Position numbers and translations under genes: made by a program
Source: Arenicellales bacterium
GTDB taxonomy: Bacteria; Pseudomonadota; Gammaproteobacteria; Arenicellales; JAHEKD01
Reading direction: 5' to 3'
Assembly: GCA_028284225.1 (NCBI GenBank)
Contig: JANQSD010000017.1
Location: 48,677-112,676 of the forward strand
Length of the DNA: 64,000 nucleotides
Shown: positions 8,866-18,139 of the stretch, in pieces
Layout: each line of letters starts with the position of its first letter
How positions within the stretch are numbered: position 1 is the first letter of the stretch
The notes under the pieces: generated by a model
The model's database searches: none
What the model saw: the letters and a program-made list of their open reading frames with translations, nothing else
Told to the model about the DNA's origin: nothing

Positions 8866-11637
8866 TTAATGTTTAAATTGAAAACTATCCAGAGTTTCTT
8901 GCTTGAACACTCTTAATCCTAATTCGGGCCGGTAACCGTGAATTTCTTTGACATCCAGTTTGCGCATAAAGGCCAGGATGTCCTGGCTTACAACTTGACC
9001 CGGTACTAAAATTGGGAAGCCGGGAGGATAAGGCGTAATAAAACCGGCGGAGACCAGTTCACGGCCAGAGGCGAGCACCTGATCGATTTCTTCATCCAAA
9101 CCCAAATATTCGCAGCATTCGTCGTCATAGGCGAGAAAAAATGCACTACGGATATTACCTTCCGGCGTTGTACCCGTTGGGTCAGCTTTAAACGATTTTT
9201 CAAAACAACTGAAATCAGGCAAGGGCGGTAAATCCTCGCTTAATGAATAAACCTGTTTTTCATGGAATAGCTGTTCTGCTTTGCTGGTGTGTTCAAGTTT
9301 TTCTTCCATTTCCTCAGCGATCTGGATTAATACTTCAATCAGATATGCAACAGAGCTACGTGTAGTTCCGATGTTAGTCATGAATAACACGGTGTTGCGC
9401 GATGTTTTATTAATTTGAATGCCGAATTTGTCCATTAAGTACTTGTTTTTGAAGGTGTCACCATCAACACCAAGTTTGGCGACATAAAGCGTTATACGTG
9501 TCGCATCCAGTACAAATTCATCTGTTGCCCAGGCTGCCCAAATATCTTGCCAACTGTTACTGGATTCATAGTAATCCTGGCTGCTGCTTCGGTGATTTGA
9601 GGGAACCATATCTTCTACCCCCAGTACTTTGAAGTATTTTTTTAAAAGTGGATGCTTGTTGACCTTGTTGCGTAATACCGTTGCCATCTCCACTTGTTTT
9701 TGTACCAGTTCAAAGCCTTCCAGCTCTACCTGGCGCCGCCCAATATCCAATGACGCCAGAATTTGATAATTCGGGGAGGTCGAGGTATGAGTCATATAAG
9801 CTTCATGGAAAGGTTCTTCAACTTTAGCACTGTAGTCTTGATCGAAAATATGGATCATCGAACCCTGACGCAGGGAGGTCAGTGTTTTGTGTGTTGACTG
9901 AGTTGAATAGACTCGGATTCGAACCTGATCAGGATCAGGCAGTAATGGGGTATTTACCCAGCCTTCAATATCATCATCGGCTATATTACTGATCGAGTCA
10001 AGATACTCGTTGTACTGCTGGCGATATTCTTCACTACGATATTTATCGCGTAAGCTTTGAGCGCAAAACATGGCTGTGCGTTGACGATAAGTAGGGCCAA
10101 AACGAGCAAAACCGAACCAGGCTTCATCCCATAGAAAAACCAGATCAGGCTTGATAGCCAGACATTGCTGCATGATTTCTGCGACATTGTAGATTAATCC
10201 GTCAAATGTGCAGTTAGTGAGCAACAACATTTTGACTCGATCCAGTTTTCCTGCCTGTTTAAGCTCCAGTAACCGGCGTTTTATCTCAGCTAAGGGTACG
10301 GCACCGTACATCGAATATTGGTGCAGCGGATAGGAGTCGAGATAGACTACATCTGCTCCTGCCAGTACCATGCCATAGTGATGGGATTTATGGCAGTCGC
10401 GGTCAACCAGAACAATGTCGTTAGGTTTTGCCAGTGCCTGTACGACTATTTTGTTGCAAGTTGAAGTCCCGTTAGTGGCAAAAAATGTATGCCTGGACCC
10501 AAAAGCTCTGGAAGCTAATTCCTGAGCTTCTTTAATTGGGCCGGTTGGGTCCAGTAATGAATCAAGGCCACCTGAAGTTGCTGAGGTTTCTGCAAGGAAT
10601 GTATTCATGCCGTAGAAATCACCCATATCCTTAATCCAGTTAGACTTAGAAATGGATTTGCCACGGCTAATTGGCATAGCATGGAAAACACCGGTCGGCT
10701 GTTTGCTATATTCCTTGAGTGCACTAAAGAACGGTGTTTTGTAGCGGGACTGGACACCACGTAGAATATTTAAATGCAGTTCCAGGTAGTCTTCCTGGTT
10801 GTAAAAAACCCGTCGGCAGCAGTTTGTCACCAGACTGGCAATTTCCTCAACAGATTGGTCGGTAACCAGATAGATATCCAGTTCAGGGCGCAGTTTTTTT
10901 ATGGCCTCAGCCAAAATCGGTGCCTGTAATTCAGATTCCAGATCATCTATGGTTCGGCCGGTTAATTGTGTGATTTTATCTTCAAGAATCTTCAAACCGT
11001 GCTCTGAATGCAGTTGAAAATCATAGCGAATCACAATAGCTTGAAGGTTATGATTAAGTAAGATACCGATCAATGCATCTTCAAATGAGTGCACAAACAC
11101 CGGTTCATAGGTAAATGCATCATTAAAACGTCGTATTTCTTTGAAACTTTGGCGCTCAAGATCTTCCTGGTTCTGGCTCACATTATCGACAACTAGAACT
11201 TCAAAATACGGTCGCGTAGTTTTTTTGCTATCCGTTTCCTTGTCATTCTCTTTCTCATTGAGAAGTTGATCATTACGCTCATCTTGCAGTAAACCTAAAT
11301 CAACTTGATTACGTCGATAGGAATTGCTCATTAATGCACGCACTATTCGTCGGACTATTTGGTTGAGCTTTTTATAATCATTAGCCCACAGGTATTCGCG
11401 CAATTGTTGGAAAGCCTGGCGCCCGGGGAAGGCCCAAAACATTTCTATGGGAAATAGTTGTTCTAATAGTTGGTTGGCGTGTTCTTTTAGTTGTTCGGTA
11501 TCTCTGCCGTTTTGACTGGCATTATATAAACGCGCAATTATGTTCTTTAATCTATTCCAGTTGTCCAACCGGATTTGTGATGCATTATAGATATTTGAAA
11601 CTGAAATTTGGTCAGTTCGTTTATTATCTTCCATCAT
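8866..11637 (-). CDS. Large Orn/Lys/Arg-type PLP decarboxylase
   Basis: Fold-type I PLP decarboxylase that would convert a basic amino acid to its polyamine. 923 residues, longer than the usual ~710-760. An N-terminal helical extension (~1-130) precedes a flavodoxin-like wing domain (~143-290, YFEVLVVDNVSQ). The PLP domain (~310-790) has the motifs ATSGGLDSLLDPTGPI, FFATNGTSTCNKIV, DRDCHKSHHYGM, DEAWFGFARFGP and STQSTHKTLTSLRQ, with the Schiff-base Lys at about 584. A C-terminal domain follows (GFITPYPPGFPILVPGQ). Substrate choice between ornithine, lysine and arginine is not readable. Neighbouring nitrilase and GABA genes fit a putrescine/agmatine theme. Confidence 0.9.
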   Translation of the reverse strand: MMEDNKRTDQISVSNIYNASQIRLDNWNRLKNIIARLYNASQNGRDTEQLKEHANQLLEQLFPIEMFWAFPGRQAFQQLREYLWANDYKKLNQIVRRIVRALMSNSYRRNQVDLGLLQDERNDQLLNEKENDKETDSKKTTRPYFEVLVVDNVSQNQEDLERQSFKEIRRFNDAFTYEPVFVHSFEDALIGILLNHNLQAIVIRYDFQLHSEHGLKILEDKITQLTGRTIDDLESELQAPILAEAIKKLRPELDIYLVTDQSVEEIASLVTNCCRRVFYNQEDYLELHLNILRGVQSRYKTPFFSALKEYSKQPTGVFHAMPISRGKSISKSNWIKDMGDFYGMNTFLAETSATSGGLDSLLDPTGPIKEAQELASRAFGSRHTFFATNGTSTCNKIVVQALAKPNDIVLVDRDCHKSHHYGMVLAGADVVYLDSYPLHQYSMYGAVPLAEIKRRLLELKQAGKLDRVKMLLLTNCTFDGLIYNVAEIMQQCLAIKPDLVFLWDEAWFGFARFGPTYRQRTAMFCAQSLRDKYRSEEYRQQYNEYLDSISNIADDDIEGWVNTPLLPDPDQVRIRVYSTQSTHKTLTSLRQGSMIHIFDQDYSAKVEEPFHEAYMTHTSTSPNYQILASLDIGRRQVELEGFELVQKQVEMATVLRNKVNKHPLLKKYFKVLGVEDMVPSNHRSSSQDYYESSNSWQDIWAAWATDEFVLDATRITLYVAKLGVDGDTFKNKYLMDKFGIQINKTSRNTVLFMTNIGTTRSSVAYLIEVLIQIAEEMEEKLEHTSKAEQLFHEKQVYSLSEDLPPLPDFSCFEKSFKADPTGTTPEGNIRSAFFLAYDDECCEYLGLDEEIDQVLASGRELVSAGFITPYPPGFPILVPGQVVSQDILAFMRKLDVKEIHGYRPELGLRVFKQETLDSFQFKH

Positions 11638-11665
11638 ATTGTCTCCTGAACCTCTGTCTTAATAT

Positions 11666-12595
11666 TCAACCAACTCCTTGGAGTTTTGTATCTGCTTGAT
11701 TGAGTGCTTCACCTGGTGGAGCAACGTCCAACCCGGCCCTGGTACCTTTTTCAGGCATGCTAAGTGGACCCAGTGTGTTTAAATAAACACCGGCTGCAGA
11801 GCTTCTGTCATAAATGGGAAACTCCACACTTCTATCACGGAAGCTTTTCAATAATTGACCCAGTCCCATAATGCCTGTCTCACGTTGCCTTCGCACCAGT
11901 TGCAGGTCAATTTCCATTACTAATATATCCTCTTGTCCGGCCGATTGATACAGTATCGAGCCTGCCGGGTTAACTATACAGGAACGACCATTACCTCCGG
12001 CCCCAAGCCCATTTATATCGACCACGTAGCATTGAAACATTGCTGCAGTAGAACGAGCTATGCTGAGTTCCACATCACGATCAACCGTACCGGTTAAAAC
12101 CGGATGAATTAAGACTTCAACACCTTCGCTGGTCAGCGTGCGGGTTGTTTCCGGAAACCAGATATCAAAACAAATACTAACGCCAAAACGGCCAACTTCA
12201 GGTATGTCGAAGATTAAAAAATTAGTTCCGGATTCAACCCCAGCCTCATAGGGTTTAAACGGAAACATTTTATCATACCGACCAATCACTTCTCCTTGCG
12301 GATTAATGACGACGCTGGTGTTATAAATCTTGCCTTCGCGTCGTTCAAACATTGATCCGGGCACCAGCCAGACCTTATGTTTGATTGCCATTTCCTGAAA
12401 GGCTTCGATATCGGGATGAGGGTAATCTTTGGCTTTTGTTGTTAACGGGCCATGTGGGCAAAGCTCACTAAATACTACCATCTGTGTCCAGGGGAATTTA
12501 TGCATGACTAACTCAAGTCGTTGCTTCATGGCGCTGACGTTCTCTTTATATGCATTGACATACATCTGCACGCCCGCGATTGCAAATGGAACCAT
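11666..12595 (-). CDS. Carbon-nitrogen hydrolase (nitrilase superfamily amidase)
   Basis: Hydrolyses or transfers an amide group using a Glu-Lys-Cys triad. 309 residues. The triad is visible as Glu44 (VFSELCPHG), Lys109 (GRYDKMFPF) and Cys142 (VSICFDIWFPET). No signal peptide or membrane anchor is seen, which separates it from Lnt. It is the first gene of the minus-strand array and lies 28 bp before the decarboxylase gene. N-carbamoylputrescine amidase or omega-amidase activities would suit a polyamine pathway, but I do not see enough to choose. Its upstream region carries a dispersed repeat. Confidence 0.85.
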   Translation of the reverse strand: MVPFAIAGVQMYVNAYKENVSAMKQRLELVMHKFPWTQMVVFSELCPHGPLTTKAKDYPHPDIEAFQEMAIKHKVWLVPGSMFERREGKIYNTSVVINPQGEVIGRYDKMFPFKPYEAGVESGTNFLIFDIPEVGRFGVSICFDIWFPETTRTLTSEGVEVLIHPVLTGTVDRDVELSIARSTAAMFQCYVVDINGLGAGGNGRSCIVNPAGSILYQSAGQEDILVMEIDLQLVRRQRETGIMGLGQLLKSFRDRSVEFPIYDRSSAAGVYLNTLGPLSMPEKGTRAGLDVAPPGEALNQADTKLQGVG

Positions 12596-12666
12596 TTACT
12601 ACTTCCTTAAGATAAAAGTTGGTAAAGATAACATAGAAGACCTCGGCCTAACTATTGCACTTGAAA

Positions 12667-12740
12667 ATACGTCATTAATGTCGCTCAAAATGCTCATTTA
12701 TTCCAATAAACTGCGCTTTTCGCTCATTATTGTCTCGTCT
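12667..12740. repeat. Dispersed intergenic repeat, core copy 1
   Basis: A 74-nt stretch in the gap between the nitrilase and gabT that closely resembles 55216-55293 in the corC-lnt gap. Shared blocks include ATACGTCATTAA, CTCAAAATGCTCATTTA, CTGCGCTTTT and CTCGTCT, in the same order and spacing. Unlike the second copy, no terminal inverted repeats are seen around this one, so it may be a decayed or partial element. It could influence the promoter of the nitrilase operon. Confidence 0.6.
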
Positions 12741-12782
12741 TTTCTGTGTTCATCACGTTATGCTCAGGTCTCATAGAATGGA

Positions 12783-12805
12783 AAAAAGGGAGCCTGGGCT
12801 CCCTT
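12783..12805 (-). terminator. Rho-independent terminator of gabDT
   Basis: A perfect 7-bp stem, GGGAGCC / GGCTCCC (12788-12794 and 12797-12803), with a 2-nt apex that would open to a larger loop. On the minus strand it is followed by a run of T residues (12782-12787). It sits 5 bp after the gabT stop codon, so it ends the gabD-gabT transcript and insulates the downstream nitrilase operon. Confidence 0.8.
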
Positions 12806-12809
12806 GAAA

Positions 12810-14123
12810 CTATACGGCAAGTTCAGCAAGCGATGCTTCAATAATGTCCAATCCCTGGTCGAGAATGTCCTCGCTCACGGTTAATGGCACTAATATTCGA
12901 AGAACATTACCGAATATCCCGCAAGAGAGTAATATCAGGCCTTTTTCGAGCGCTTTTTGAGTTAAAATTTTGGTTGCTGCAGCATCAGGCTGACCGTTTT
13001 CGTCGACTAGTTCAAACGCCGTCATGGCGCCTAATGTGCGTACATCACCGATTAACTGACCGAACTTTTCGGCTTTTAAAGCACTAATCCTGTTGACAAT
13101 CTTGCTGCCGATTTGATTACTGTGTTGCAGCAGGTTTTCTTCTTCGATAACATCCAAAACTGCCAGACCTGCGGCACAGGCAACCGGGTTGCCACCGTAA
13201 GTGCCGCCCAGGCCACCGGGATGGGGTGCATCCATCACTTCAGCTTTGCCAATCACGCCGGATAACGGATAACCTGACGCCAGGCTCTTGGCAGTAGTGA
13301 TTAAATCGGCTTCGATATCATAATGTTCCATAGCGAATAGTTTGCCGGTGCGGCCAATGCCTGTTTGAACTTCATCGGCGATTAGCAAGATACCGTGCTG
13401 ATCACAGATTTCACGCAAGGCCTGCATTAAGTCAGCAGGAGCAGGGTAAAAGCCGCCTTCGCCTTGCACTGGTTCAAGCACAATAGCAGCAATACTTTCT
13501 GGCTCGATATCCGCTTTGAATAATTTATGAATGGCTTTCACGGAGTCTTCAGTAGTAATACCGTGTGCAGCCATAGGATAAGGCACGTGATAAACAGTGC
13601 TGGGAAAAGGTCCGAACGATTTTTTATAGGGATCAACTTTTCCGGTCATAGCCAGAGTCAATAGGCTGCGACCATGGAAACCTCCAACAAAGGATATTAC
13701 GCCAGGCCTGCCGGTATAAGATCGCGCGATTTTGACGGCGTTTTCCACTGCTTCGGCACCGGTAGAGAAAAACACGGTCTTGGCTTCGCTACTAATCGGG
13801 GCCAGGTCATTCAATCTTTCCGCCAGCTCAATATAAGGTTTATAGGGCATTACCTGGAAAGCAGTGTGGCTAAATTTGTTGATTTGTTCTTCGACAGCCC
13901 TGGTAACTTTGGGGTGCACGTGGCCGGTATTTAATACCGCGATACCGCCGGCAAAATCGATATATCGATTGCCTTCTACATCCCAAACTTCTGCGTTTTC
14001 AGCGCGCTCTGCAAAAATGGGGCAAGCATGCGCCACACCTTTGGGCACTGCATTATCACGCCGAGCTACCCACTGGGCATTTGTTTCAGTAACAGAAACT
14101 TCTTTTAACTGATGTCCATGCAT
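12810..14123 (-). CDS. gabT: 4-aminobutyrate aminotransferase
   Basis: Moves the amino group of GABA to 2-oxoglutarate, giving succinate semialdehyde, which GabD next to it oxidises. 437 residues, class III PLP aminotransferase. Motifs: FSTGAEAVENAVKIAR, GGFHGRSLLTLAMTGK, EPVQGEGGFYPAP, ADEVQTGIGRTGK with the PLP-binding Asp, and the Schiff-base lysine in TTAKSLASGYPLSG. Its first codons overlap the end of gabD by 19 bp, so translation is probably coupled. A strong terminator follows. GabT versus the paralogous PuuE cannot be fully separated by eye, but the gabD linkage favours GabT. Confidence 0.92.
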   Translation of the reverse strand: MHGHQLKEVSVTETNAQWVARRDNAVPKGVAHACPIFAERAENAEVWDVEGNRYIDFAGGIAVLNTGHVHPKVTRAVEEQINKFSHTAFQVMPYKPYIELAERLNDLAPISSEAKTVFFSTGAEAVENAVKIARSYTGRPGVISFVGGFHGRSLLTLAMTGKVDPYKKSFGPFPSTVYHVPYPMAAHGITTEDSVKAIHKLFKADIEPESIAAIVLEPVQGEGGFYPAPADLMQALREICDQHGILLIADEVQTGIGRTGKLFAMEHYDIEADLITTAKSLASGYPLSGVIGKAEVMDAPHPGGLGGTYGGNPVACAAGLAVLDVIEEENLLQHSNQIGSKIVNRISALKAEKFGQLIGDVRTLGAMTAFELVDENGQPDAAATKILTQKALEKGLILLSCGIFGNVLRILVPLTVSEDILDQGLDIIEASLAELAV

Positions 14124-15556
14124 ATATATTTAACCTCTAGATAATCTTCTATTCCGTATTTAGAACCTTCTCTACCACTGCCTGATTCTTTGATGCCACC
14201 AAACGGTGCGACTTCTGTTGAAATAATGCCTGTATTGACGCCGACGATGCCGGTTTCCATGGCTTCAGCAACACGCCATACGCGGCCCAGATCACGGCTG
14301 TAAAAATAACCGGCAAGGCCCACTTCTACGCTGTTAGCCATGTCGATGACTTGTTCTTCAGTGTTAAAACGAATCAACGGAGCCACCGGTCCAAACGTTT
14401 CTTCAACAGTAATCAACATGCCTTCGGTGACATCGGCGATAATGGTGGGCTCAAAAAAGTTGCCACCTAGTTCATGAGCTTTACCGCCGGCAATTACTTT
14501 CGCACCTTTGGATACTGCGTCATCAATATGTTCTTTAACTTTATCGACTGCGGCCTGATTAATCAGTGGCCCTTGAGTCGCACCTTCTTCCAGGCCATTA
14601 GCTACTTTCATAGCATTAACTGCAGCAGTGAGTTTTTCTGAGAATGCGTCATAAACACCATCTTGCACATAGAGACGATTGGCGCATACACAGGTTTGCC
14701 CGGTATTACGGTATTTGCTGGCCAGAGCACCTTGTACCGCAGCATCCAGATCAGCATCATCGAACACAATAAATGGGGCATTGCCGCCCAGCTCCATGGA
14801 TACTTTTTTCATGGTGTCAGCACATTGACGCATCAACAATTTGCCAATTTCAGTTGAGCCGGTAAAAGATAGTTTACGTACAATTGGGTTGCTGGTCAGT
14901 TCACCACCAATATCTTTGGCACTACCGGTAATGACATTAACCGTACCGGCAGGAAAACCTGCACGATCAGCTAATTCGGCCAATGCCAGCGCACTATAAG
15001 GTGTTTCAGTTGCAGGTTTGATTACCACCGGGCAACCGGCTGCTAAAGCCGGCCCGGCTTTGCGGGTAATCATGGCATTGGGGAAATTCCAGGGCGTGAT
15101 TGCTGCCACCACGCCAATCGGTTGTTTTATAACAACAATACGTTTGTCAGCTAAATGCCCTGGGATGGTATCACCATAAGTGCGTTTGCCTTCCTCGGCA
15201 AACCACTCAATGAATGAAGCACCATAAATGACTTCTCCCTGTGCTTCTGTTAAAGGTTTGCCTTGTTCCAAAGTCATGATTTTGGCCAGGTCTTCTTTAT
15301 GTTCCAGCATTAACGCATACCATTGACGCAATACAACGCTGCGTTCTTTTGCAGTTTTTTGACGCCATGCATGCCATGATGCATTTGCAGCTTCAACTGC
15401 GCGGCGTGTCTCAGCTGTCCCCATTTTCGGAATCGTGCCTAGGATTTCGCCGCTGGCAGGATTAGTTACGTCAACGGTGGCTGTGCTATCTGCATCCACC
15501 CATTCACCATTGATATAGCATTGCTGGCGAAATAAACCAGGATCATTCAATTGCAT
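14105..15556 (-). CDS. gabD: NAD(P)+-dependent succinate-semialdehyde dehydrogenase
   Basis: Oxidises succinate semialdehyde to succinate, feeding GABA carbon into the TCA cycle. Aldehyde dehydrogenase family, ~483 residues. Motifs: PWNFPNAMITRKAGPALAAGC, FTGSTEIGKLL, the general-base Glu in ELGGNAPFIVFDDAD, the catalytic Cys in NTGQTCVCANR, and FGPVAPLIRF. I chose the ATG at 15556 because its product MQLNDPGLFRQQ aligns with the E. coli GabD N terminus, although the frame extends 12 bp upstream to a TTG. It is the promoter-proximal gene of gabDT and is divergent from a LysR regulator. Confidence 0.95.
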   Translation of the reverse strand: MQLNDPGLFRQQCYINGEWVDADSTATVDVTNPASGEILGTIPKMGTAETRRAVEAANASWHAWRQKTAKERSVVLRQWYALMLEHKEDLAKIMTLEQGKPLTEAQGEVIYGASFIEWFAEEGKRTYGDTIPGHLADKRIVVIKQPIGVVAAITPWNFPNAMITRKAGPALAAGCPVVIKPATETPYSALALAELADRAGFPAGTVNVITGSAKDIGGELTSNPIVRKLSFTGSTEIGKLLMRQCADTMKKVSMELGGNAPFIVFDDADLDAAVQGALASKYRNTGQTCVCANRLYVQDGVYDAFSEKLTAAVNAMKVANGLEEGATQGPLINQAAVDKVKEHIDDAVSKGAKVIAGGKAHELGGNFFEPTIIADVTEGMLITVEETFGPVAPLIRFNTEEQVIDMANSVEVGLAGYFYSRDLGRVWRVAEAMETGIVGVNTGIISTEVAPFGGIKESGSGREGSKYGIEDYLEVKYICMDIS

Positions 15557-15623
15557 AATTTGTTCCAAACTTAGTCGTTATACGGAGAAATACGGAAAAT
15601 TCGTTATACTCCTTGAAACCTGC

Positions 15624-15641
15624 GGGGTCAATCTATACCCC
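15624..15641. promoter_or_regulatory. Inverted repeat in the gabD-lysR divergent intergenic region
   Basis: GGGGT and ACCCC separated by 8 bp form a short dyad about 55 bp upstream of the gabD TTG/ATG region. Near it, the pair CGTTATACGGAG (from ~15571) and CGTTATACTCC (from ~15602) repeats within 40 bp. LysR-type regulators usually bind dyads in the shared upstream region, so either could be the operator. This is positional inference; no consensus was tested. Confidence 0.25.
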
Positions 15642-15782
15642 AAACTAAACAATTTTAGATCAATTCTTTTAAATTAAAAAACAAATTAATTGAATCAAAC
15701 TAATCGAAAAAAATGATTAATATGATATGCTTAACCTGCATAGTGCATCAGTTGAATTCGAGGAAATCATCTTGGTCAGGTT

Positions 15783-16616
15783 ATGAACATCGAGCAATTG
15801 AGAACAACCCTGGAACTTAACCGGACTCGTCACTTTAAAAAAACGGCGGATGCGTTGTTTGTGACTCAATCGACAGTTAGTGCTCGCCTGAATGCGTTAG
15901 AGCAGGAGCTTGGCTACGAAATATTTACCAGAACCTCAAGAACAGTTGAATTAACCAAAGAGGGACAACGTTTTCTGGCACATGCGCAATCTATTGTCGC
16001 TGTCTGGCGCCGCGCTTGCCAGGAAGCAGCCAGCATTGATAAAGCCGCACCACGTCTGGCTGTAGGCGGGTTGTTTGTGCTATGGGATATAGTGTTACAA
16101 GATTGGCTGGAAAAGTTGTACATGGATTTTCCTAATCTTAATCTGGTGGCTGAATCACATGATCATGCATTTTTATTACGGCAGTTACTTGATGGTGTGC
16201 TGGATTTGATTTTTATATTTGAGCCACCTCAGTTTGATGAGTTGATTCTGAAAAAAATGACTACGGTCCCATTAGTACTGGTATCGGATAAATCTCATCA
16301 AGATTCTGATACGGCTATGGCGCAGGACTATATAATGGTCGATTGGGGTGAGGGGTTTTTGCAAGAGCATGCCAGATTGTTCCCCAATGAACCGCCTGCA
16401 ATCAGGCGTGTTAATCAGGCCAGGCTGGCACTAAAGTTCATCCTTTCAGATGGTGGTACTGCATATTTGGCCCAGCAGGCCGTTAAACCAATACTAAAAC
16501 GGAAGGAGCTTTATCAGATAAAATCCGCACCTGTGATCGAGAGAACGATTTATGCAGTATATTTACGCCAGTCGGCCAATATTGAATTTATTAACCAATC
16601 ATTGAAATATTTTTAG
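15783..16616 (+). CDS. LysR-family transcriptional regulator
   Basis: 277 residues. The N-terminal winged helix-turn-helix (~1-60) reads FKKTADALFVTQSTVSARLNALEQELGYEIFTR, the classic LysR DNA-binding helix. The rest is a substrate-binding-protein-like effector domain, slightly shorter than the usual ~300-residue total. It is divergent from gabD, so it most likely controls gabDT and itself, but it could also act on the HAD gene that begins 2 bp after its stop. The effector is unknown; GABA or succinate semialdehyde are reasonable guesses. Confidence 0.88.
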   Translation: MNIEQLRTTLELNRTRHFKKTADALFVTQSTVSARLNALEQELGYEIFTRTSRTVELTKEGQRFLAHAQSIVAVWRRACQEAASIDKAAPRLAVGGLFVLWDIVLQDWLEKLYMDFPNLNLVAESHDHAFLLRQLLDGVLDLIFIFEPPQFDELILKKMTTVPLVLVSDKSHQDSDTAMAQDYIMVDWGEGFLQEHARLFPNEPPAIRRVNQARLALKFILSDGGTAYLAQQAVKPILKRKELYQIKSAPVIERTIYAVYLRQSANIEFINQSLKYF

Positions 16617-16618
16617 CT

Positions 16619-17296
16619 ATGGACATCAAAAAACAAATCACGCACGTACTGTTTGATATGGATGGGTTGTTATTAGACACGGAAATTTTTTATACCCAGG
16701 TCACACAAACCATAGTGGGTCGTTTTGGCAAAATCTTTGACTGGAATCTTAAATCAAATATGATCGGCAGGCCGTCGATAGATTCAGCACGATACTTGGT
16801 TGCTGAGCTGGATTTGCCTATTACAGCAGAAGAATATCTGCAAGAGCGAGATGGAATGCTTCGCAAAGCGTTTGCAAACTGTCAGCCATTACCCGGCGCA
16901 GAGAAGCTGGTGCGCCATTTAAAACAACATCGAATACCGATAGCCCTGGCTTCAAGTTCGAACCATGAGCTTTATGAGATCAAAACCCAAAATCATCGTG
17001 ACTGGTTTGATCTGTTTGATACAGTGGTGACGGGCGATCATCCTGAAATCAAAAACGGCAAACCGGCTCCGGATATTTTCTTATATGCAGCTAAGCAAAT
17101 TAATGCTAATCCTGAAACAACGCTGATTTTTGAAGATGCGCCCTCCGGCTTGGCCGCCGGCAAGTCGGCCGGTATGCAAGTAGTTGTTGTACCGAATCCG
17201 GAAATGGACAAAACACGCTATACAGAAGCCGATTTGATGCTGACTTCACTGGAAGAATTTGATACCAGGCAATTCGGTTTGCCTGCAATGAATTAG
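16619..17296 (+). CDS. HAD-superfamily sugar/nucleotide phosphatase
   Basis: 225 residues with the HAD subfamily I layout. Motif I is FDMDGLLLDTE (nucleophile Asp and acid Asp), motif II is ALASSSNHE, the lysine motif is GKPAPDIFL and the acidic motif is IFEDAPSGLAAGKSAGM. A helical cap lies between ~20 and ~85. This matches the GS1/pseudouridine-5'-phosphatase and beta-phosphoglucomutase-like group; the exact substrate is not determinable. It lies 2 bp after the LysR gene in one transcription unit and is convergent with the ProC-like gene 2 bp away. Confidence 0.85.
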   Translation: MDIKKQITHVLFDMDGLLLDTEIFYTQVTQTIVGRFGKIFDWNLKSNMIGRPSIDSARYLVAELDLPITAEEYLQERDGMLRKAFANCQPLPGAEKLVRHLKQHRIPIALASSSNHELYEIKTQNHRDWFDLFDTVVTGDHPEIKNGKPAPDIFLYAAKQINANPETTLIFEDAPSGLAAGKSAGMQVVVVPNPEMDKTRYTEADLMLTSLEEFDTRQFGLPAMN

Positions 17297-17298
17297 AA

Positions 17299-18066
17299 TT
17301 AATTCAATTTATCGAAAACAAGCTGCATTGCGCGCTGCCATTCGAACAAAGATTGTTTTGAGCGCAAATAGTCAAGTCCTGCAAGCGTATAGGTTCCGTC
17401 GGTGGCAATGCTTGTACCAAGCGCCTGCAATGATCCTTCGGTATGATTAGATAAGTCGATAGCACCTTGAACGGTTTCAGTGATCATTTGCCTGGCTTGT
17501 ATCTCTGACAAACCTTGCTCAATCGACCATTGCACCATTTCATCCAGCCAAAAGTAAATCCAGCCCTGCATACAGGCATGGGTAGTGGCTACATTAAATA
17601 AGGATTCGTCATCAAGAACCGTTACCGAACCGAGTGCAGATAGTAACTGCTCGGCAAACGGGTGATTCGGATATAAGGGCACAATACCGGTGTTAACTTC
17701 CGCACTGACAGTTGGTAGTGTCCGCACGATTTGGTTTTTTGTTAAATTCGGGTAGGTTTTTAATTCTGCAATAGTTACTCCGGCAATGGCCGAGATGACT
17801 AATTGGTTTTGTTCAAAGGTCAGGTCAGTTAATAACTTGTCAAGCTGATGAGGCCTAACCGCCAACAAGATGACATCAGATTGTTCGATAACATTTTGAT
17901 TGCTGAGTGCAACTGTACACTGATGTTGTTCGGCAACTCGCTTAGCCGTATGCGCATTTCTCGGAGAAAGGAATATCAAACGCTGGTCACCTGCTTTGCG
18001 TAACCCTGCGACAGTGTAACGGGCTAAATGACCGGTGCCTAAAATTCCCAGATTTGGATTCTTCAT
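17299..18066 (-). CDS. Pyrroline-5-carboxylate reductase family protein
   Basis: NAD(P)-dependent reductase related to ProC, which makes proline from pyrroline-5-carboxylate. 255 residues with an N-terminal Rossmann motif LGILGTGHLARYTVAGLRKAG, then VILLAVRPHQLDKLL, VISAIAGVTIAELK and VRTLPTVSAEVNTGIVPLYPN. The C-terminal helical part lacks a convincing copy of the usual ProC signature and reads LSNHTEGSLQALGTSIATDGTYTLAGLDYL, keeping the GT-G-T-GL ending. It may be a second, divergent ProC or a related imine reductase. It faces away from the TPP riboswitch region. Confidence 0.75.
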   Translation of the reverse strand: MKNPNLGILGTGHLARYTVAGLRKAGDQRLIFLSPRNAHTAKRVAEQHQCTVALSNQNVIEQSDVILLAVRPHQLDKLLTDLTFEQNQLVISAIAGVTIAELKTYPNLTKNQIVRTLPTVSAEVNTGIVPLYPNHPFAEQLLSALGSVTVLDDESLFNVATTHACMQGWIYFWLDEMVQWSIEQGLSEIQARQMITETVQGAIDLSNHTEGSLQALGTSIATDGTYTLAGLDYLRSKQSLFEWQRAMQLVFDKLN

Positions 18067-18139
18067 CTTTATTCTTACTATTTGCTTGCTTCATCTCACA
18101 GATGATTGAGTTTACCAAATTCATATGCTATGGTTTGCC

